Shown: piece after piece, positions 1 to 7,920 of the stretch | Layout of the letters: every line of letters begins with the position of its first letter | Numbering within the stretch: position 1 is the first letter of the stretch | Assembly: GCA_937995745.1 (NCBI GenBank) | Contig: CALKIU010000066.1 | Span: 1 to 28,460 of the forward strand | Length of the DNA: 28,460 nucleotides | Source: an uncultured Bacillaceae bacterium | GTDB taxonomy: Bacteria > Bacillota > Bacilli > Bacillales > Cytobacillaceae | Direction: 5' to 3' | Program-made: the position numbers and the translations under genes | The notes under the pieces: model-generated | Seen by the model: the letters and a program-made list of their open reading frames with translations, nothing else | What the model was told of the DNA's origin: nothing | Database searches by the model: none

Positions 1-93
1 GTTTTTTCCTATTTTATCATTTCACAAATGCGAATGCACGTTCTGCATTAATATCAAGCTATAAAATTGGGGATTTTGGCCTCTTTCAGAAAT

Positions 94-114
94 TTGTCGA
101 TTTTATGATATAAT
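94..114 (+). promoter_or_regulatory. Possible -10 region of the first small gene
   Basis: A perfect TATAAT lies at 109-114, 33 bases before the TTG start at 148. No good -35 sits at 17 bases; the best nearby match is TTTCAG at 84-89 with a 19-base gap. The -10 is clear and the -35 is not. Confidence 0.4.
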
Positions 115-147
115 AAAAGAGGAAAGTGTTTAGAAAGGGGATTTATT

Positions 148-321
148 TTGGCACATCATACAAATCAATTTGATCCGGGTGAGAAGGTAGCCATTAAGGA
201 AACTGGAGAAGTTGTCACGATATCAAAATACAAATATATCAAAAACATGAAAAGATATTCCTATACTGTCAAAGAGCATCCCAAAACATTCTTTTTCGAA
301 GAAGAACTGGAGAAAATATAA
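148..321 (+). CDS. Small protein of unknown function (57 aa)
   Basis: I do not recognise this gene. A TTG start follows an SD-like AGAAAGGGG at 132-140 by 7 bases, and the frame runs 57 codons to TAA. The protein is basic, aromatic-rich and soluble, with no signal or membrane segment. It starts MAHHTNQFDPGEKV and alternates polar and beta-branched residues (VAIKETGEVVTI, RYSYTVKEH) before an acidic FFFEEELEKI end. That pattern, with a GEKV turn and a terminal FxEEEL, resembles small SH3-like beta-barrel proteins of bacilli and phages, but this is only an impression of fold. It stands alone, with a possible -10 at 109-114 and a terminator at 358-389. The coding call rests on the SD, the spacing and the terminator. 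Confidence 0.65.
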   Translation: MAHHTNQFDPGEKVAIKETGEVVTISKYKYIKNMKRYSYTVKEHPKTFFFEEELEKI

Positions 322-357
322 GCCTTTTTCTCCGGCTTAGTCTCCTTTTTCATAAAA

Positions 358-389
358 CCCGGGAATCCGTCTTAAGCCGGGATTTTTTT
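358..389 (+). terminator. Intrinsic terminator after the first small gene
   Basis: CCCGG (358-362) pairs with CCGGG (377-381) and is followed by seven T at 383-389. It lies 36 bases after the stop of the 57-aa gene. Confidence 0.75.
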
Positions 390-597
390 GTGCCGTTTTC
401 CCCACCTGCCCGTCCATTAACGCATGCGAAGAAAGTTCCTTCCCCGGAAAAGCCTCCACCGTGATTAATGATTGTTTCAACCAATCTGCAAAAACAACTG
501 CCGCAAAGAAAAAGCGCTCCCGCAAACAAAAGCATCCGCCCATTAAACAGAAACATCATTGCGGTTAACCCGTTTATGCACACATTTTACAAAAACT

Positions 598-625
598 TTG
601 AAAAAAACACAAAATTAGGTAAAAT
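598..625 (+). promoter_or_regulatory. Candidate vegetative promoter of yhzD
   Basis: TTGAAA (598-603), a 16-base spacer and TAAAAT (620-625) lie 45 bases before the GTG start at 671. The fit to SigA is reasonable. The bases from 390 to 597 show no gene. Confidence 0.5.
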
Positions 626-670
626 TAATGTACACATGAATTCAATTTCTTGACAAAGGGGAAAGGAACA

Positions 671-856
671 GTGAACATTTACAGGCTGACGGCATTTGAA
701 AAAAACGGGGAAAAAATTCTCGATGAATCTTTTGAAGCGGCAGATGAAGCCGAAGCAAAAGAAATAGGGGAAAAAATTCTCAAGGAAAAAGGCGCGCTGG
801 AAAAAACGCACCGCTGCGTCACATCGAAAGGACAGCTGCTTTTGTTTCATCCGTGA
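671..856 (+). CDS. yhzD: YhzD-like small protein (61 aa)
   Basis: The GTG start follows the purine-rich SD AAAGGGGAAAGG, giving 61 residues. The upstream in-frame ATG at 650 would place the SD inside the gene and was not used. The sequence (NIYRLTAFEKNGEKILDESF, then AADEAEAKEIGEKIL, ending LLLFHP) matches my recollection of the B. subtilis YhzD family: a short beta strand, a charged helix, and a conserved THR-x(2)-SxxGxLxLFH end. Function is unknown for the family. It is cytosolic by sequence. It converges on the YhaR-like gene, with a long inverted repeat (864-911) between the two. The family call is likely; no mechanism can be offered. Confidence 0.75.
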   Translation: MNIYRLTAFEKNGEKILDESFEAADEAEAKEIGEKILKEKGALEKTHRCVTSKGQLLLFHP

Positions 857-863
857 AAGGTAA

Positions 864-911
864 GAGTCAGTCTCTCTTTCGCGTTCTTGATCACAAAAAA
901 GAGACTGACTC
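864..911. terminator. Long hairpin between convergent genes
   Basis: GAGTCAGTCTCT (864-875) and AGAGACTGACTC (900-911) form a perfect 12-bp stem with a 24-base loop between two convergent genes. Neither side has a downstream T run, so it is a terminator-like or RNA-end-protecting hairpin rather than a textbook intrinsic terminator. Confidence 0.55.
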
Positions 912-917
912 CCGCCA

Positions 918-1709
918 TCATTCCCCTTTGAACACCGGATTTCTCTTTTCGAGAAACGCGGCGATGCCCTCGGCATGATCTTTTGTGGCCCTCATGGCCA
1001 ATTGGCCATATTTTTCTAATTCCAGCGTTTTAAGAAGTTCCGTACGATTTTTCTCTGCCAAAATTTTCTTTGTCCTGATCATCGCTTTGATCGGCTTTTG
1101 CAGCCATTCTTGTATTTTCGCCTCGACGGCCTCCTCCAAATTATCGGCCACCTCATGGATGAGTTCTTTCTTTAATGCTTCTTCCGCACTCAAAATGTTT
1201 CCTTCCCAAATTAAATGCTTGGCTTTATCCTCGCCGATTCTCTTTTCCAAAAAGAAGTGGCCGCCGCCATCAGGAATTAAACCGATTCCGATAAAATTCA
1301 TGGCAAATTTGCTGTCCCGGTGAGCAATCACATAATCCGTCGCCAAAGCGAGACTGAAGCCGAGGCCGGCCGCCGGACCCGAGACGGCGCTGATTGTCAA
1401 TGCCGACATGCTGTATAAAGTCACTACTATGTCAGCGATTTGTTCCATAATATGTTCAAACTCAGCTTCTCCTCTTTGCCGTGCAAGCAAATCTTTTATA
1501 TCTCCCCCGGCGGAAAATGCCCGTTCATTTCCCGTCAAAACAAGAATGTCAATCTCGTCCGAAAGGCTGATTTCCTTCAAACACATTGATAAATCTTTTA
1601 TCATTTCAGGATTTAAAGCATTTAAACGCTCCGGACGGTTCAATCTTACAGTCGCCGTTCTCCCCCTTTGTGTGACCTGAATGGCATTCGTAGCAAAGCC
1701 CGTCATCAT
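918..1709 (-). CDS. Enoyl-CoA hydratase/isomerase family protein (YhaR-like, 263 aa)
   Basis: This is a crotonase-fold protein. The ATG at 1709 follows AGGGAGGGGAG by 5 bases; an upstream in-frame start at 1742 lacks such a site. The oxyanion-hole stretch AFSAGGDIKD is at residues 65-73, and the second core stretch is GLGFSLALATD (115-125). By hand alignment, the two glutamates of true enoyl-CoA hydratases (rat E144, E164) are Ser119 and Phe139 here. Asp147 in LIPDGGG sits where isomerase-like members such as PaaG carry an acidic residue. The reaction is therefore more likely a double-bond or ring isomerisation of an acyl-CoA than hydration. It lies just downstream of an acyl-CoA synthetase on the same strand, so a joint role in fatty or aromatic acid breakdown is plausible. 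A TATAAT at 1745-1750 (minus strand) suggests its own promoter. Confidence 0.85.
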   Translation of the reverse strand: MMTGFATNAIQVTQRGRTATVRLNRPERLNALNPEMIKDLSMCLKEISLSDEIDILVLTGNERAFSAGGDIKDLLARQRGEAEFEHIMEQIADIVVTLYSMSALTISAVSGPAAGLGFSLALATDYVIAHRDSKFAMNFIGIGLIPDGGGHFFLEKRIGEDKAKHLIWEGNILSAEEALKKELIHEVADNLEEAVEAKIQEWLQKPIKAMIRTKKILAEKNRTELLKTLELEKYGQLAMRATKDHAEGIAAFLEKRNPVFKGE

Positions 1710-1756
1710 TGCTACTCCCCTCCCTTTAATTTCTTGCCACATACATTATATCGTCA

Positions 1757-1855
1757 TTAGGGAGGAGAAATAAACTGTCTTTCTAACAATTCGAAATTTT
1801 TATATCGTTTCCGGACACGTTCCCTCTCCTCCGCAATCTCTTCCTTGACCGTCAC
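1757..1855 (-). CDS. Possible coupled 32-aa charged ORF
   Basis: The GTG at 1855 overlaps the TGA stop of the acyl-CoA synthetase gene as GTGA, a classic coupling overlap. The frame runs 32 codons to TAA at 1757. The product is very charged and helical (KEEIAEERERVRKRY, then a hydrophobic FELLERQF). No strong SD is visible, though GGAAAAG lies just upstream. It could be a real micro-protein, a frame-shifted remnant of a longer ligase tail, or chance. Unrecognised. Confidence 0.3.
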   Translation of the reverse strand: MTVKEEIAEERERVRKRYKNFELLERQFISPP

Positions 1856-3468
1856 CGTTCTTGCTTTTCCAACAATTTTCTGACTTGCTCCCTCAGCGCC
1901 CTTTTTAAAAATTTGCCAACGGACGTTTTGGGGATTTCATCAAGGAAAAGGATTTTATCCGGAAGCCACCATTTGGCAAACTGCGGACGCAAAAATTCCA
2001 GCAGTTCTTCTTCCGTTGCGGTGCCATTTTCTTTTAACACGACGCACGCGACCGGACGCTCTTGCCATTTTTCGTCGGGTACGGCAACAACCGCCGCTTC
2101 AAAAACCGCTTCATGGGCCATTAACGCATTTTCCAAATCAACGGAAGAAATCCATTCACCCCCGCTTTTAATCAAATCCTTTGTCCTGTCAACAATTTTT
2201 ACATAACCTTCCTCATCGACGGTTGCCACATCCCCCGTGTACAGCCAGCCGTCTATGAAGCTTTCCGCCGTTCTTTCATCCCGGTAATATTCAGAAGCAA
2301 TCCACGGCCCTCTTAAAACCAATTCCCCCATTTCCTTCCCATTCCAAGCCACCTCACCGTTTTCGCCGACCACCTTCATCTCCACCCCCGGCACCAAAAG
2401 ACCTTGCTTGGCACGGATTTCCAATTGCTCTTCATAAGGAAGTCCGGATTGGTAGCTTTTCAATTTGGAAATCAACACAACCGGGCTAGTCTCCGTCATT
2501 CCGTATCCCTGAAAAAACGGAATTCCGTAATCCTGTTCAAAACGGCGGATCAATTCTTTCGGAACAGGCGCCCCGCCGCAAAGAATCCCCCGCAAACTGC
2601 TGACGTCATAGTTTCCCCTCTCCAATTCTTTTAAGACGCCGAGCCAGATTGTCGGGACAGCCGCACTGAACGTCACCCGTTCCTGTTCGATTAATTCCAA
2701 AAGAATTTTTGGCGTGAAATGCGGGCCCGGAAGCACGATTGTGGAACCGAACCACACTCCGGCAAAGGGAAACCCCCATGCATTGACATGAAACATGGGA
2801 ACTACCGGCATGGCAACATCTTTTTCCGAAATGGCGGTCGTATCTGCCAGACCCAGGGCCAGACTGTGGAGGAAAATGCTGCGGTGAGTATAAACGACCC
2901 CTTTCGGATTTCCCGTTGTCGCTGATGTATAGCACATTCCGGCGGGCGCCTCTTCCGGCAAATCAGGATACTCGTATCCGGGGTCCCCGGATTCAATCAA
3001 CTCTTCATAATGGTAAACAGGAGACAAACTTGTCTGCGGCAACGTATCATGATCGGTCATGATGACGAATGCTTTCACTTTGTCCAAGTCTTTCCGGCAC
3101 TTTTCAAGCAAAGGAATCATGTCGGCATCCAAGAGAAGGACTTGATCTTCGGCGTGATTCACGATGTAGGAGATATGCTGGGGCGACAAGCGAATGTTTA
3201 TTGTGTGAAGAACTGCTCCGCTGCAGGGGATCGCAAAATAGGCTTCCAAATGGCGGTGGTGATTCCATGCCAATGTGCCGACTTTGTCCCCCCTTCGGAC
3301 GCCCAATTTTTCCAAACTGCCGGCCAGCCTGCGAGTTCTTTCGGCAATTTCTTTGTAAGTGAGCCGTGTTATCCCACCGTCGGTCCGGGAAACCACTTCC
3401 TTTTTCGGAAAAAATTTTTCCGCCCGTTCAATCATTTGCGGCATTGTTAACGGTGTGCCCATCATCAT
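1852..3468 (-). CDS. Fatty acyl-CoA synthetase, AMP-binding family (538 aa)
   Basis: This acyl-adenylate-forming enzyme would activate a medium- or long-chain fatty acid with ATP and CoA. The phosphate-binding motif is YTSATTGNPKG (180-190); most relatives have Gly where Ala183 stands. Further on are FFQGYGMTETSP, the adenine-binding signature, then GWLYTGDVATVDEEGY, the VDRTKDLIKSGGEWIS hinge, and PKTSVGKFLKR with the catalytic Lys near the C-terminus. Length and motif order fit the AlkK/long-chain ligase group, full length. The start is the first of three consecutive ATG codons behind a GGGGGGAGAG purine tract, so it is uncertain by one or two codons. It is cytosolic, lies upstream of the YhaR-like gene and probably supplies acyl-CoA for beta-oxidation or lipid synthesis. 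No FadR-like operator was seen. Chain-length preference cannot be read from sequence. Confidence 0.9.
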   Translation of the reverse strand: MMMGTPLTMPQMIERAEKFFPKKEVVSRTDGGITRLTYKEIAERTRRLAGSLEKLGVRRGDKVGTLAWNHHRHLEAYFAIPCSGAVLHTINIRLSPQHISYIVNHAEDQVLLLDADMIPLLEKCRKDLDKVKAFVIMTDHDTLPQTSLSPVYHYEELIESGDPGYEYPDLPEEAPAGMCYTSATTGNPKGVVYTHRSIFLHSLALGLADTTAISEKDVAMPVVPMFHVNAWGFPFAGVWFGSTIVLPGPHFTPKILLELIEQERVTFSAAVPTIWLGVLKELERGNYDVSSLRGILCGGAPVPKELIRRFEQDYGIPFFQGYGMTETSPVVLISKLKSYQSGLPYEEQLEIRAKQGLLVPGVEMKVVGENGEVAWNGKEMGELVLRGPWIASEYYRDERTAESFIDGWLYTGDVATVDEEGYVKIVDRTKDLIKSGGEWISSVDLENALMAHEAVFEAAVVAVPDEKWQERPVACVVLKENGTATEEELLEFLRPQFAKWWLPDKILFLDEIPKTSVGKFLKRALREQVRKLLEKQER

Positions 3469-3628
3469 GGTTTACGCTCTCCCCCCTGAAAATAATAAAT
3501 TTCTAATCATTTTTTCTGCAAAAGTCAAAAAACGTCATCGGCGGTCATCATTCCGTGACATATAAATAAAAAATTCTCTATTTGGAATAAAATTCCTTCT
3601 AAAACATGACAAAATTTGGTATTTTTTT

Positions 3629-3666
3629 AAAAACAAAAAATTCCCATCGGCAAGGTTGATGGGAAT
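3629..3666 (-). terminator. Terminator of the DUF364 gene
   Basis: On the minus strand ATTCCCATC and GATGGGAAT (3658-3666 and 3640-3648) form a 9-bp stem with a 9-base loop, followed by a T-rich run (A-rich at 3629-3640 on the plus strand). It lies 34 bases past the stop at 3700. Confidence 0.85.
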
Positions 3667-3699
3667 CTTCTTAATGAATATTGAGATTGACAGCAACAG

Positions 3700-4455
3700 T
3701 TAATGAATCCTCAACGACAGTTTGTTTAAATAGCGGCTGAGCGTGGGTATTCCTGCGTTTAACATAATGCGTGCAAACATCTCTTTTTTGTACTCTTTTT
3801 TCCAAATTCCGCCAGCAATGATGTTAACATTTGTATTTTCATATGCCCGCGGAAACATCGGCGTCGTCGGACCGACTATAATAATTTCCCGCGCATCACG
3901 GCATATATGCAACAATTCATCAATGGTATCATTCACAAAAGTTGTCCCTGTAATGTAAACGATATCGCACAAGGGGAGAAGCAGCGGCTGGGTTTCCGGC
4001 GGCAGTACATTTCCGTTCAAGCCGTTGTCATAAACGAGCACTTTTCTTGCTTTATCTTCCATTTGACTGACCAAGCTGGGGATGTATCCGATGAATCCGA
4101 CCGTATCGCTGGAACGGACCTTAACCGCTTTTGATGCGTCAACCGGATTGGCGCCCGATAGATCGACCAATCCCGCGCATGCATTTATCGCGGCAAGCCC
4201 CAATGTTTTTCGCAAAGGATGTTCCTTCGGATTCACCGCCCATTTTGCCATTTCCAAAGCAGGCATTCCCTTTAATTCTTCTGGACTGAAGACCACCTCA
4301 TGAAGGTCCTCCATTTCTTCATGCAAAATGAGGCATGTTCCGATGTTCCCGTTATCTAATGATACAGCAGCAACGGTTAAGCCGATCACAACTTCGTCAA
4401 TGCGCCGTTCCCGCAAAATTGGTTCCGCTTCCTTAAAAACTCTATCTATCAGCAC
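3700..4455 (-). CDS. DUF4213/DUF364 protein, putative metal-chelate related (251 aa)
   Basis: The GTG start follows GGAGTGA by 7 bases. Residues 1 to about 85 resemble the DUF4213 N-terminal domain (LIDRVFKEAEPILRERRIDE, with a GLTVAAV strand). Residues 110-250 resemble DUF364, a Rossmann-like domain: VGFIGYIPSLV, KVLVYDNGLNG, CDIVYITGTTFVNDTIDELL and IIIVGPTTPMFP. PF04016 carries the name putative heavy-metal chelation, but no reaction is established for this subgroup. In other bacteria such proteins often sit beside metal ABC transporters; here it is alone between an acyl-CoA synthetase and hemZ, with its own terminator and an unusually long upstream region. It has no signal peptide or membrane segment. 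The family call is good and the function open. Confidence 0.8.
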   Translation of the reverse strand: MLIDRVFKEAEPILRERRIDEVVIGLTVAAVSLDNGNIGTCLILHEEMEDLHEVVFSPEELKGMPALEMAKWAVNPKEHPLRKTLGLAAINACAGLVDLSGANPVDASKAVKVRSSDTVGFIGYIPSLVSQMEDKARKVLVYDNGLNGNVLPPETQPLLLPLCDIVYITGTTFVNDTIDELLHICRDAREIIIVGPTTPMFPRAYENTNVNIIAGGIWKKEYKKEMFARIMLNAGIPTLSRYLNKLSLRIH

Positions 4456-5141
4456 TTTGTCATCACTCCATTTATATACAGCCTGCTACATCCGATCCCA
4501 TGAAACCGGTATCAAAACAAGGGTCAGGTCTTCGCATATTGTTCATGGAATGCATCCGTTGCTGAAAGCGATTTCCCCGCCGGTAGCTGTTTTTCAATCA
4601 GCAATCAGAAGTAAACCCTTTTGTCGTTTCATTCCGAAAAAGGTTTCCGTATTCAAGAAAGGTGCGCGGCGGCAGCCGATGAACAGGGGGAAAGGATGAT
4701 CTTTTAATACAAGTACCCTTCGAGCTTTTGAGTTTATATCCTTCCAAAACAAATGATCCGCGAACAAAAACAGACGGACTGAATTTCTGCCCTCGTTGCC
4801 AGTTGTTAAAGTTCTCACAAGAACCAGGATAAGGAAAAACACCCCGGCTTTAAAGCTGCGGGCATCCTGCCTGTGTACTGCATTGAATATGCTGGAAATA
4901 ATTCCGTTTGAAAAACGGCGCATTGGCCGCTTTGTATGTTTCCTCCCAAACCGGATTTGTCATCTGTCACCCGTATTTAACCCTATTATTTTAGGTTATC
5001 CTCTCTTCATAATAATACATTTATTTTCGTAAGATCAGCAAAAAATAAAAAAATCTTAAAAATTCATTAAAGGGATTGCTTGTTTCCTGTCCGGTTTCAG
5101 CCCGAATTCCCTGGCGGAAAAACGCCGGCCGCTGCACGAAA
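4456..5141. other. Long gene-poor interval upstream of the DUF364 gene
   Basis: About 690 bases contain no ORF with a credible SD and protein-like composition. The longest frame (4594-4923, minus) has no SD, an odd mix of residues and no family look. I looked for cobalamin, molybdenum-cofactor, M-box and T-box signatures and saw none. An imperfect hairpin (CCCGG...CGGG) occurs at about 4843-4862. The interval may be a decayed gene or a long untranslated leader. Confidence 0.4.
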
Positions 5142-5185
5142 TAAAAAAAGGCGAACCGAAAAGGGCATCCTTCTTGGTTCAGCCT
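5142..5185 (-). terminator. Terminator of hemZ
   Basis: On the minus strand AGGCTGAACC (5185-5176) pairs with GGTTCGCCT (about 5157-5149) with one bulged T, followed by a seven-T run (A run at 5143-5149 on the plus strand). It lies about 75 bases past the hemZ stop. Confidence 0.8.
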
Positions 5186-5259
5186 GATGGAAACAAATTT
5201 TCCCGTCATTCCCGGGTTAGAACGGTCCGACAAACCACGTACAGGGCCATCCGCGGAAA

Positions 5260-6759
5260 TCATCGTGATTCAGGAAATGTTTTGTCAAGAAGCCGCAGCT
5301 TTTTCTCCGTATAGTCCCGGAAGCTTTCCAAATAACTTTTCGGGTCTTTTGGATTGGCCAGACGGGTTATTTTGCCGGAAAAGCCGTCGACAAATTTGCT
5401 GGCGGCTCCGCAGCCAAGTCCGATGATCGTTTGTTTTTCCTCCATGATAATGATGTTGTACAAACATTCTTTCCCGGGGAGACAGTATCCGATATTTTCT
5501 AAATTGCCGAGTATATTTTTTTGCCGGTACAAATAGTAAGGATGGTATCCGTGATCCTTTGTCCATTTTTGCGCCAATTCCATCATTTTTTCCGCCTCTT
5601 CATGCGAAGCGACCGGATACTTTTCCCGGTTTTTCGTCATTTCTGACGCCCTCTTAAATGACAAAGTATGAATAGTGAGCGATTCCGGCATCAATTCTTC
5701 CGTTTTTTGCAGCGAGTGGGCAAATTCATTCACTCCTTCTCCCGGAAGGCCGATGATTAAATCCATATTGATGTTATCCATTCCCATTTTCCGGGCCAGA
5801 CAAAACTTCTCTATCGTTTCCTCAACCGTATGGTGGCGGCCGATCGCTTTCAACGTTTCTTGCAAATAGGATTGGGGGTTAATGCTGATCCGGTCGACTT
5901 TCCATTTCTTTAACACCTGCAATTTTTCCGCCGTAATGGTATCCGGACGGCCGGCTTCCACCGTGATTTCCCGGATATTTTCCGCATTGGGAAATGTCCG
6001 GTGCATTTCCGCAAAAATCCTGTCCATATCCTCCGCTGGGATGCTTGTTGGCGTGCCCCCGCCAAAATAGACAGTCGTAATGTTAATTTGTCTTTCTTTA
6101 AGCCATTCGCCGACTTTTCTGATTTCATATAAAAGGCCGGCCAAAAAAGGCGCCACAGAGTCTCTGTAAGCGTGAATGGCATAAGCAGGAAAAGTGCAAT
6201 AAGCGCATCTTGTCGGACAATAAGGAATCCCGATATAAATACTCACTTCTTTATGCAATTGGTATAAATCCGGAAGAGCGGCCAGCTGGCGGTCAATGAT
6301 CTCTTGCATGAGCGCAATTTTTTCTCCGGCAAGCAAATAATCTTCTTGCAAAATGCGGCGGGCCTCAGCCGGAGAGCCGCTTTCGAGCAGAAGCTTGTGC
6401 AGCAATTTGACCGGACGGATCCCCAACAGAATTCCCCATTTGTGAATGGTTCCGGTGAATTTTTGCAAAACGGTTAAATAGGCATGAGATACCGCTCTTT
6501 TTACGGACTTAAACTGTTCTTTTTGATCTGCGCGGGTTGGGAAAGGCTTTTCACAGAAGGACGAATAAGTTTTCCCCTTTTTATCATCAAGAACGGCCCT
6601 TACTTTTATCTTCCTTGAAACCGCAAGTTCAAAATCGACCACCATGTCGGCTGCAGGATGATCGGCAAAAACAATGTCCACATCATCAAAAAATATGTTT
6701 CCTATCAACCGGAGCTGCTGCCTGAATCGTTCATCCAAACCGTTAATTTGAATTTCCAT
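5260..6759 (-). CDS. hemZ: HemZ-type radical SAM coproporphyrinogen III dehydrogenase-like protein (499 aa)
   Basis: This radical SAM protein is of the oxygen-independent coproporphyrinogen III oxidase (HemN/HemZ) family, acting in heme synthesis. The start ATG at 6759 follows AAAGGTGA; an in-frame start at 6843 would run through the promoter and was not used. The N-terminal 170 residues are the HemZ-specific region. The 4Fe-4S site C181-x3-C185-x2-C188 (PYCPTRCAYC) follows, then the glycine-rich SAM motif FGGGTPTS near 235, SINPQS, and INMDLIIGLPGE. Length agrees with B. subtilis HemZ (about 500 aa). A SigA-type promoter lies at 6790-6818, and genes on both sides are separated by terminators, so it is probably monocistronic. 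HemZ's exact substrate is less certain than HemN's, and relatives may act on other tetrapyrroles. Confidence 0.9.
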   Translation of the reverse strand: MEIQINGLDERFRQQLRLIGNIFFDDVDIVFADHPAADMVVDFELAVSRKIKVRAVLDDKKGKTYSSFCEKPFPTRADQKEQFKSVKRAVSHAYLTVLQKFTGTIHKWGILLGIRPVKLLHKLLLESGSPAEARRILQEDYLLAGEKIALMQEIIDRQLAALPDLYQLHKEVSIYIGIPYCPTRCAYCTFPAYAIHAYRDSVAPFLAGLLYEIRKVGEWLKERQINITTVYFGGGTPTSIPAEDMDRIFAEMHRTFPNAENIREITVEAGRPDTITAEKLQVLKKWKVDRISINPQSYLQETLKAIGRHHTVEETIEKFCLARKMGMDNINMDLIIGLPGEGVNEFAHSLQKTEELMPESLTIHTLSFKRASEMTKNREKYPVASHEEAEKMMELAQKWTKDHGYHPYYLYRQKNILGNLENIGYCLPGKECLYNIIIMEEKQTIIGLGCGAASKFVDGFSGKITRLANPKDPKSYLESFRDYTEKKLRLLDKTFPESR

Positions 6760-6789
6760 CGCATTCACCTTTATTGACAAACTCCCATA

Positions 6790-6818
6790 AGTGTACAAAG
6801 AAAGCGGGCAGTCGTCAA
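6790..6818 (-). promoter_or_regulatory. SigA-type promoter of hemZ
   Basis: On the minus strand TTGACG (6818-6813), a 17-base spacer and TACACT (6795-6790) lie 31 bases ahead of the hemZ ATG. No PerR- or Fur-like palindrome overlaps it. Confidence 0.65.
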
Positions 6819-6851
6819 TACAAATATTTTTTGCTTTCATCAAACTTGTAA

Positions 6852-6877
6852 ATAAAAAAAAGGCAGAACCTGCCTTT
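6852..6877 (-). terminator. Terminator of yhaX
   Basis: On the minus strand AAAGGCA and TGCCTTT (6877-6871 and 6865-6859) form a short stem with a 5-base loop, running into eight T. It starts six bases after the yhaX stop. Confidence 0.85.
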
Positions 6878-6882
6878 GTCGC

Positions 6883-7749
6883 CTACTTTATAATATTCAT
6901 TCTTTTCAGAAAATCAAGCGGCTGTTGTTTGCGGAAATGTTCTTTTATTAAAAAGGCAACGCCTTGCTGGACATTGGACCGGGTAATCCAGTCCGCTCTT
7001 TTTTTCACTTCCGGGGGAGAATTGCCCATGGCGACGCCCAAACCGGCCATTTCAATCATTTCAATGTCGTCATAAGAATCGCCGATGGCGACCATTTCCT
7101 TGCGGCTGATTCCCAACAATCTTCCCGTTTTTATCAATCCCGTTGCTTTTGAAACACCTTTTAAAACAATATGGAGTTTGTTTGGCGGCAAAGGGACGGC
7201 ATTGACTTCCGGATACATCTTTTCGATGGCCCGGGTGACATCGTACAAATCCCCTTTTTCATTAAAAACCGCCTCAATCAACAGCGGCTCAACCGGTTCG
7301 CCGGCAAGCGCCTCACTGATTGTATCAACATATTGATGCGGATAGAAAAGGGGATCGCTCGGATTGAATACCACTTTTGCAAGCAGATTATCAAGAAACT
7401 TCGGTTTATTAACCAGGCAAAACCTTTCATGACAGACTTTGACCTGACACTTGACGCCTTCAAGAAGCTTGACAATATCCAAAGTGATATCTGCCGGAAT
7501 CCTCTTTTCAAGAACAGGTTCATCGATGTTTTTGGCGATAAAAGCGCCGCCGTGAGTAATGAGCAATTCATCCAGTTTCAGAGCTTTGGCCACTTTCTTT
7601 GCCGACAGAAAATTCCGGGAAGTAACAAGGGTTACGTAAATTCCTTTTTCCTTGACATATTCAATCGCTTCTTTCGTGGCCCTGTGCAACTTTCCTTTCG
7701 GTTGGAGAAGCGTACCGTCAATATTGATGGCCAGCAACCTGTAAATCAC
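6883..7749 (-). CDS. yhaX: HAD-family (Cof-type) phosphatase YhaX (288 aa)
   Basis: This is a haloacid dehalogenase superfamily hydrolase of the Cof/IIB type. The chosen start is GTG 7749, 8 bases after GGAGG; it gives 288 residues, the length I recall for B. subtilis YhaX, and begins like it (IYRLLAINIDGTLL). Motif I is normally DxDGT; here it reads NIDGTLL, with Asn at the usual nucleophile position, as B. subtilis YhaX reads NMDGTLL. Motif II is TLVTSRN and motif IV is AIGDSYDDIEMIEMAG, with GVAMGNSPPEVKKRADW after it. The missing nucleophilic Asp suggests it may not be a classical phosphatase. B. subtilis yhaX is sporulation-associated. It lies between hemZ and yheA with terminators on both sides. 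Confidence 0.88.
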   Translation of the reverse strand: MIYRLLAINIDGTLLQPKGKLHRATKEAIEYVKEKGIYVTLVTSRNFLSAKKVAKALKLDELLITHGGAFIAKNIDEPVLEKRIPADITLDIVKLLEGVKCQVKVCHERFCLVNKPKFLDNLLAKVVFNPSDPLFYPHQYVDTISEALAGEPVEPLLIEAVFNEKGDLYDVTRAIEKMYPEVNAVPLPPNKLHIVLKGVSKATGLIKTGRLLGISRKEMVAIGDSYDDIEMIEMAGLGVAMGNSPPEVKKRADWITRSNVQQGVAFLIKEHFRKQQPLDFLKRMNIIK

Positions 7750-7875
7750 ACGTTCTGCCTCCAATTCTTGATGTCGTTCTTTATATAACATTTATGAACG
7801 AAAGGAAATGATTAGAACATGAAAGAAAAGCATGTCAAAGGGATGTCTTGTCATTTTTTCCGGCATTTCGGCACT

Positions 7876-7905
7876 GAAAAACCCGTTCACAAAACGATGA
7901 ACGGG
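7876..7905 (-). terminator. Terminator of yheA
   Basis: On the minus strand CCCGTTCA (7905-7898) and TGAACGGG (7889-7882) form an 8-bp stem with an 8-base loop, then five T. It lies 15 bases after the yheA stop. Confidence 0.85.
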
Positions 7906-7920
7906 CTTCCTTGCGACTGT

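Noticed and set aside
4594..4923. 109-codon minus-strand frame upstream of the DUF364 gene
   Set aside because: No SD at the start, odd residue mix and no family resemblance; could be a decayed gene but cannot be supported.
5021..5263. 80-codon minus-strand frame overlapping the hemZ stop as ATGA
   Set aside because: It runs through the hemZ terminator (5142-5185), has no SD of its own and its composition is not protein-like.
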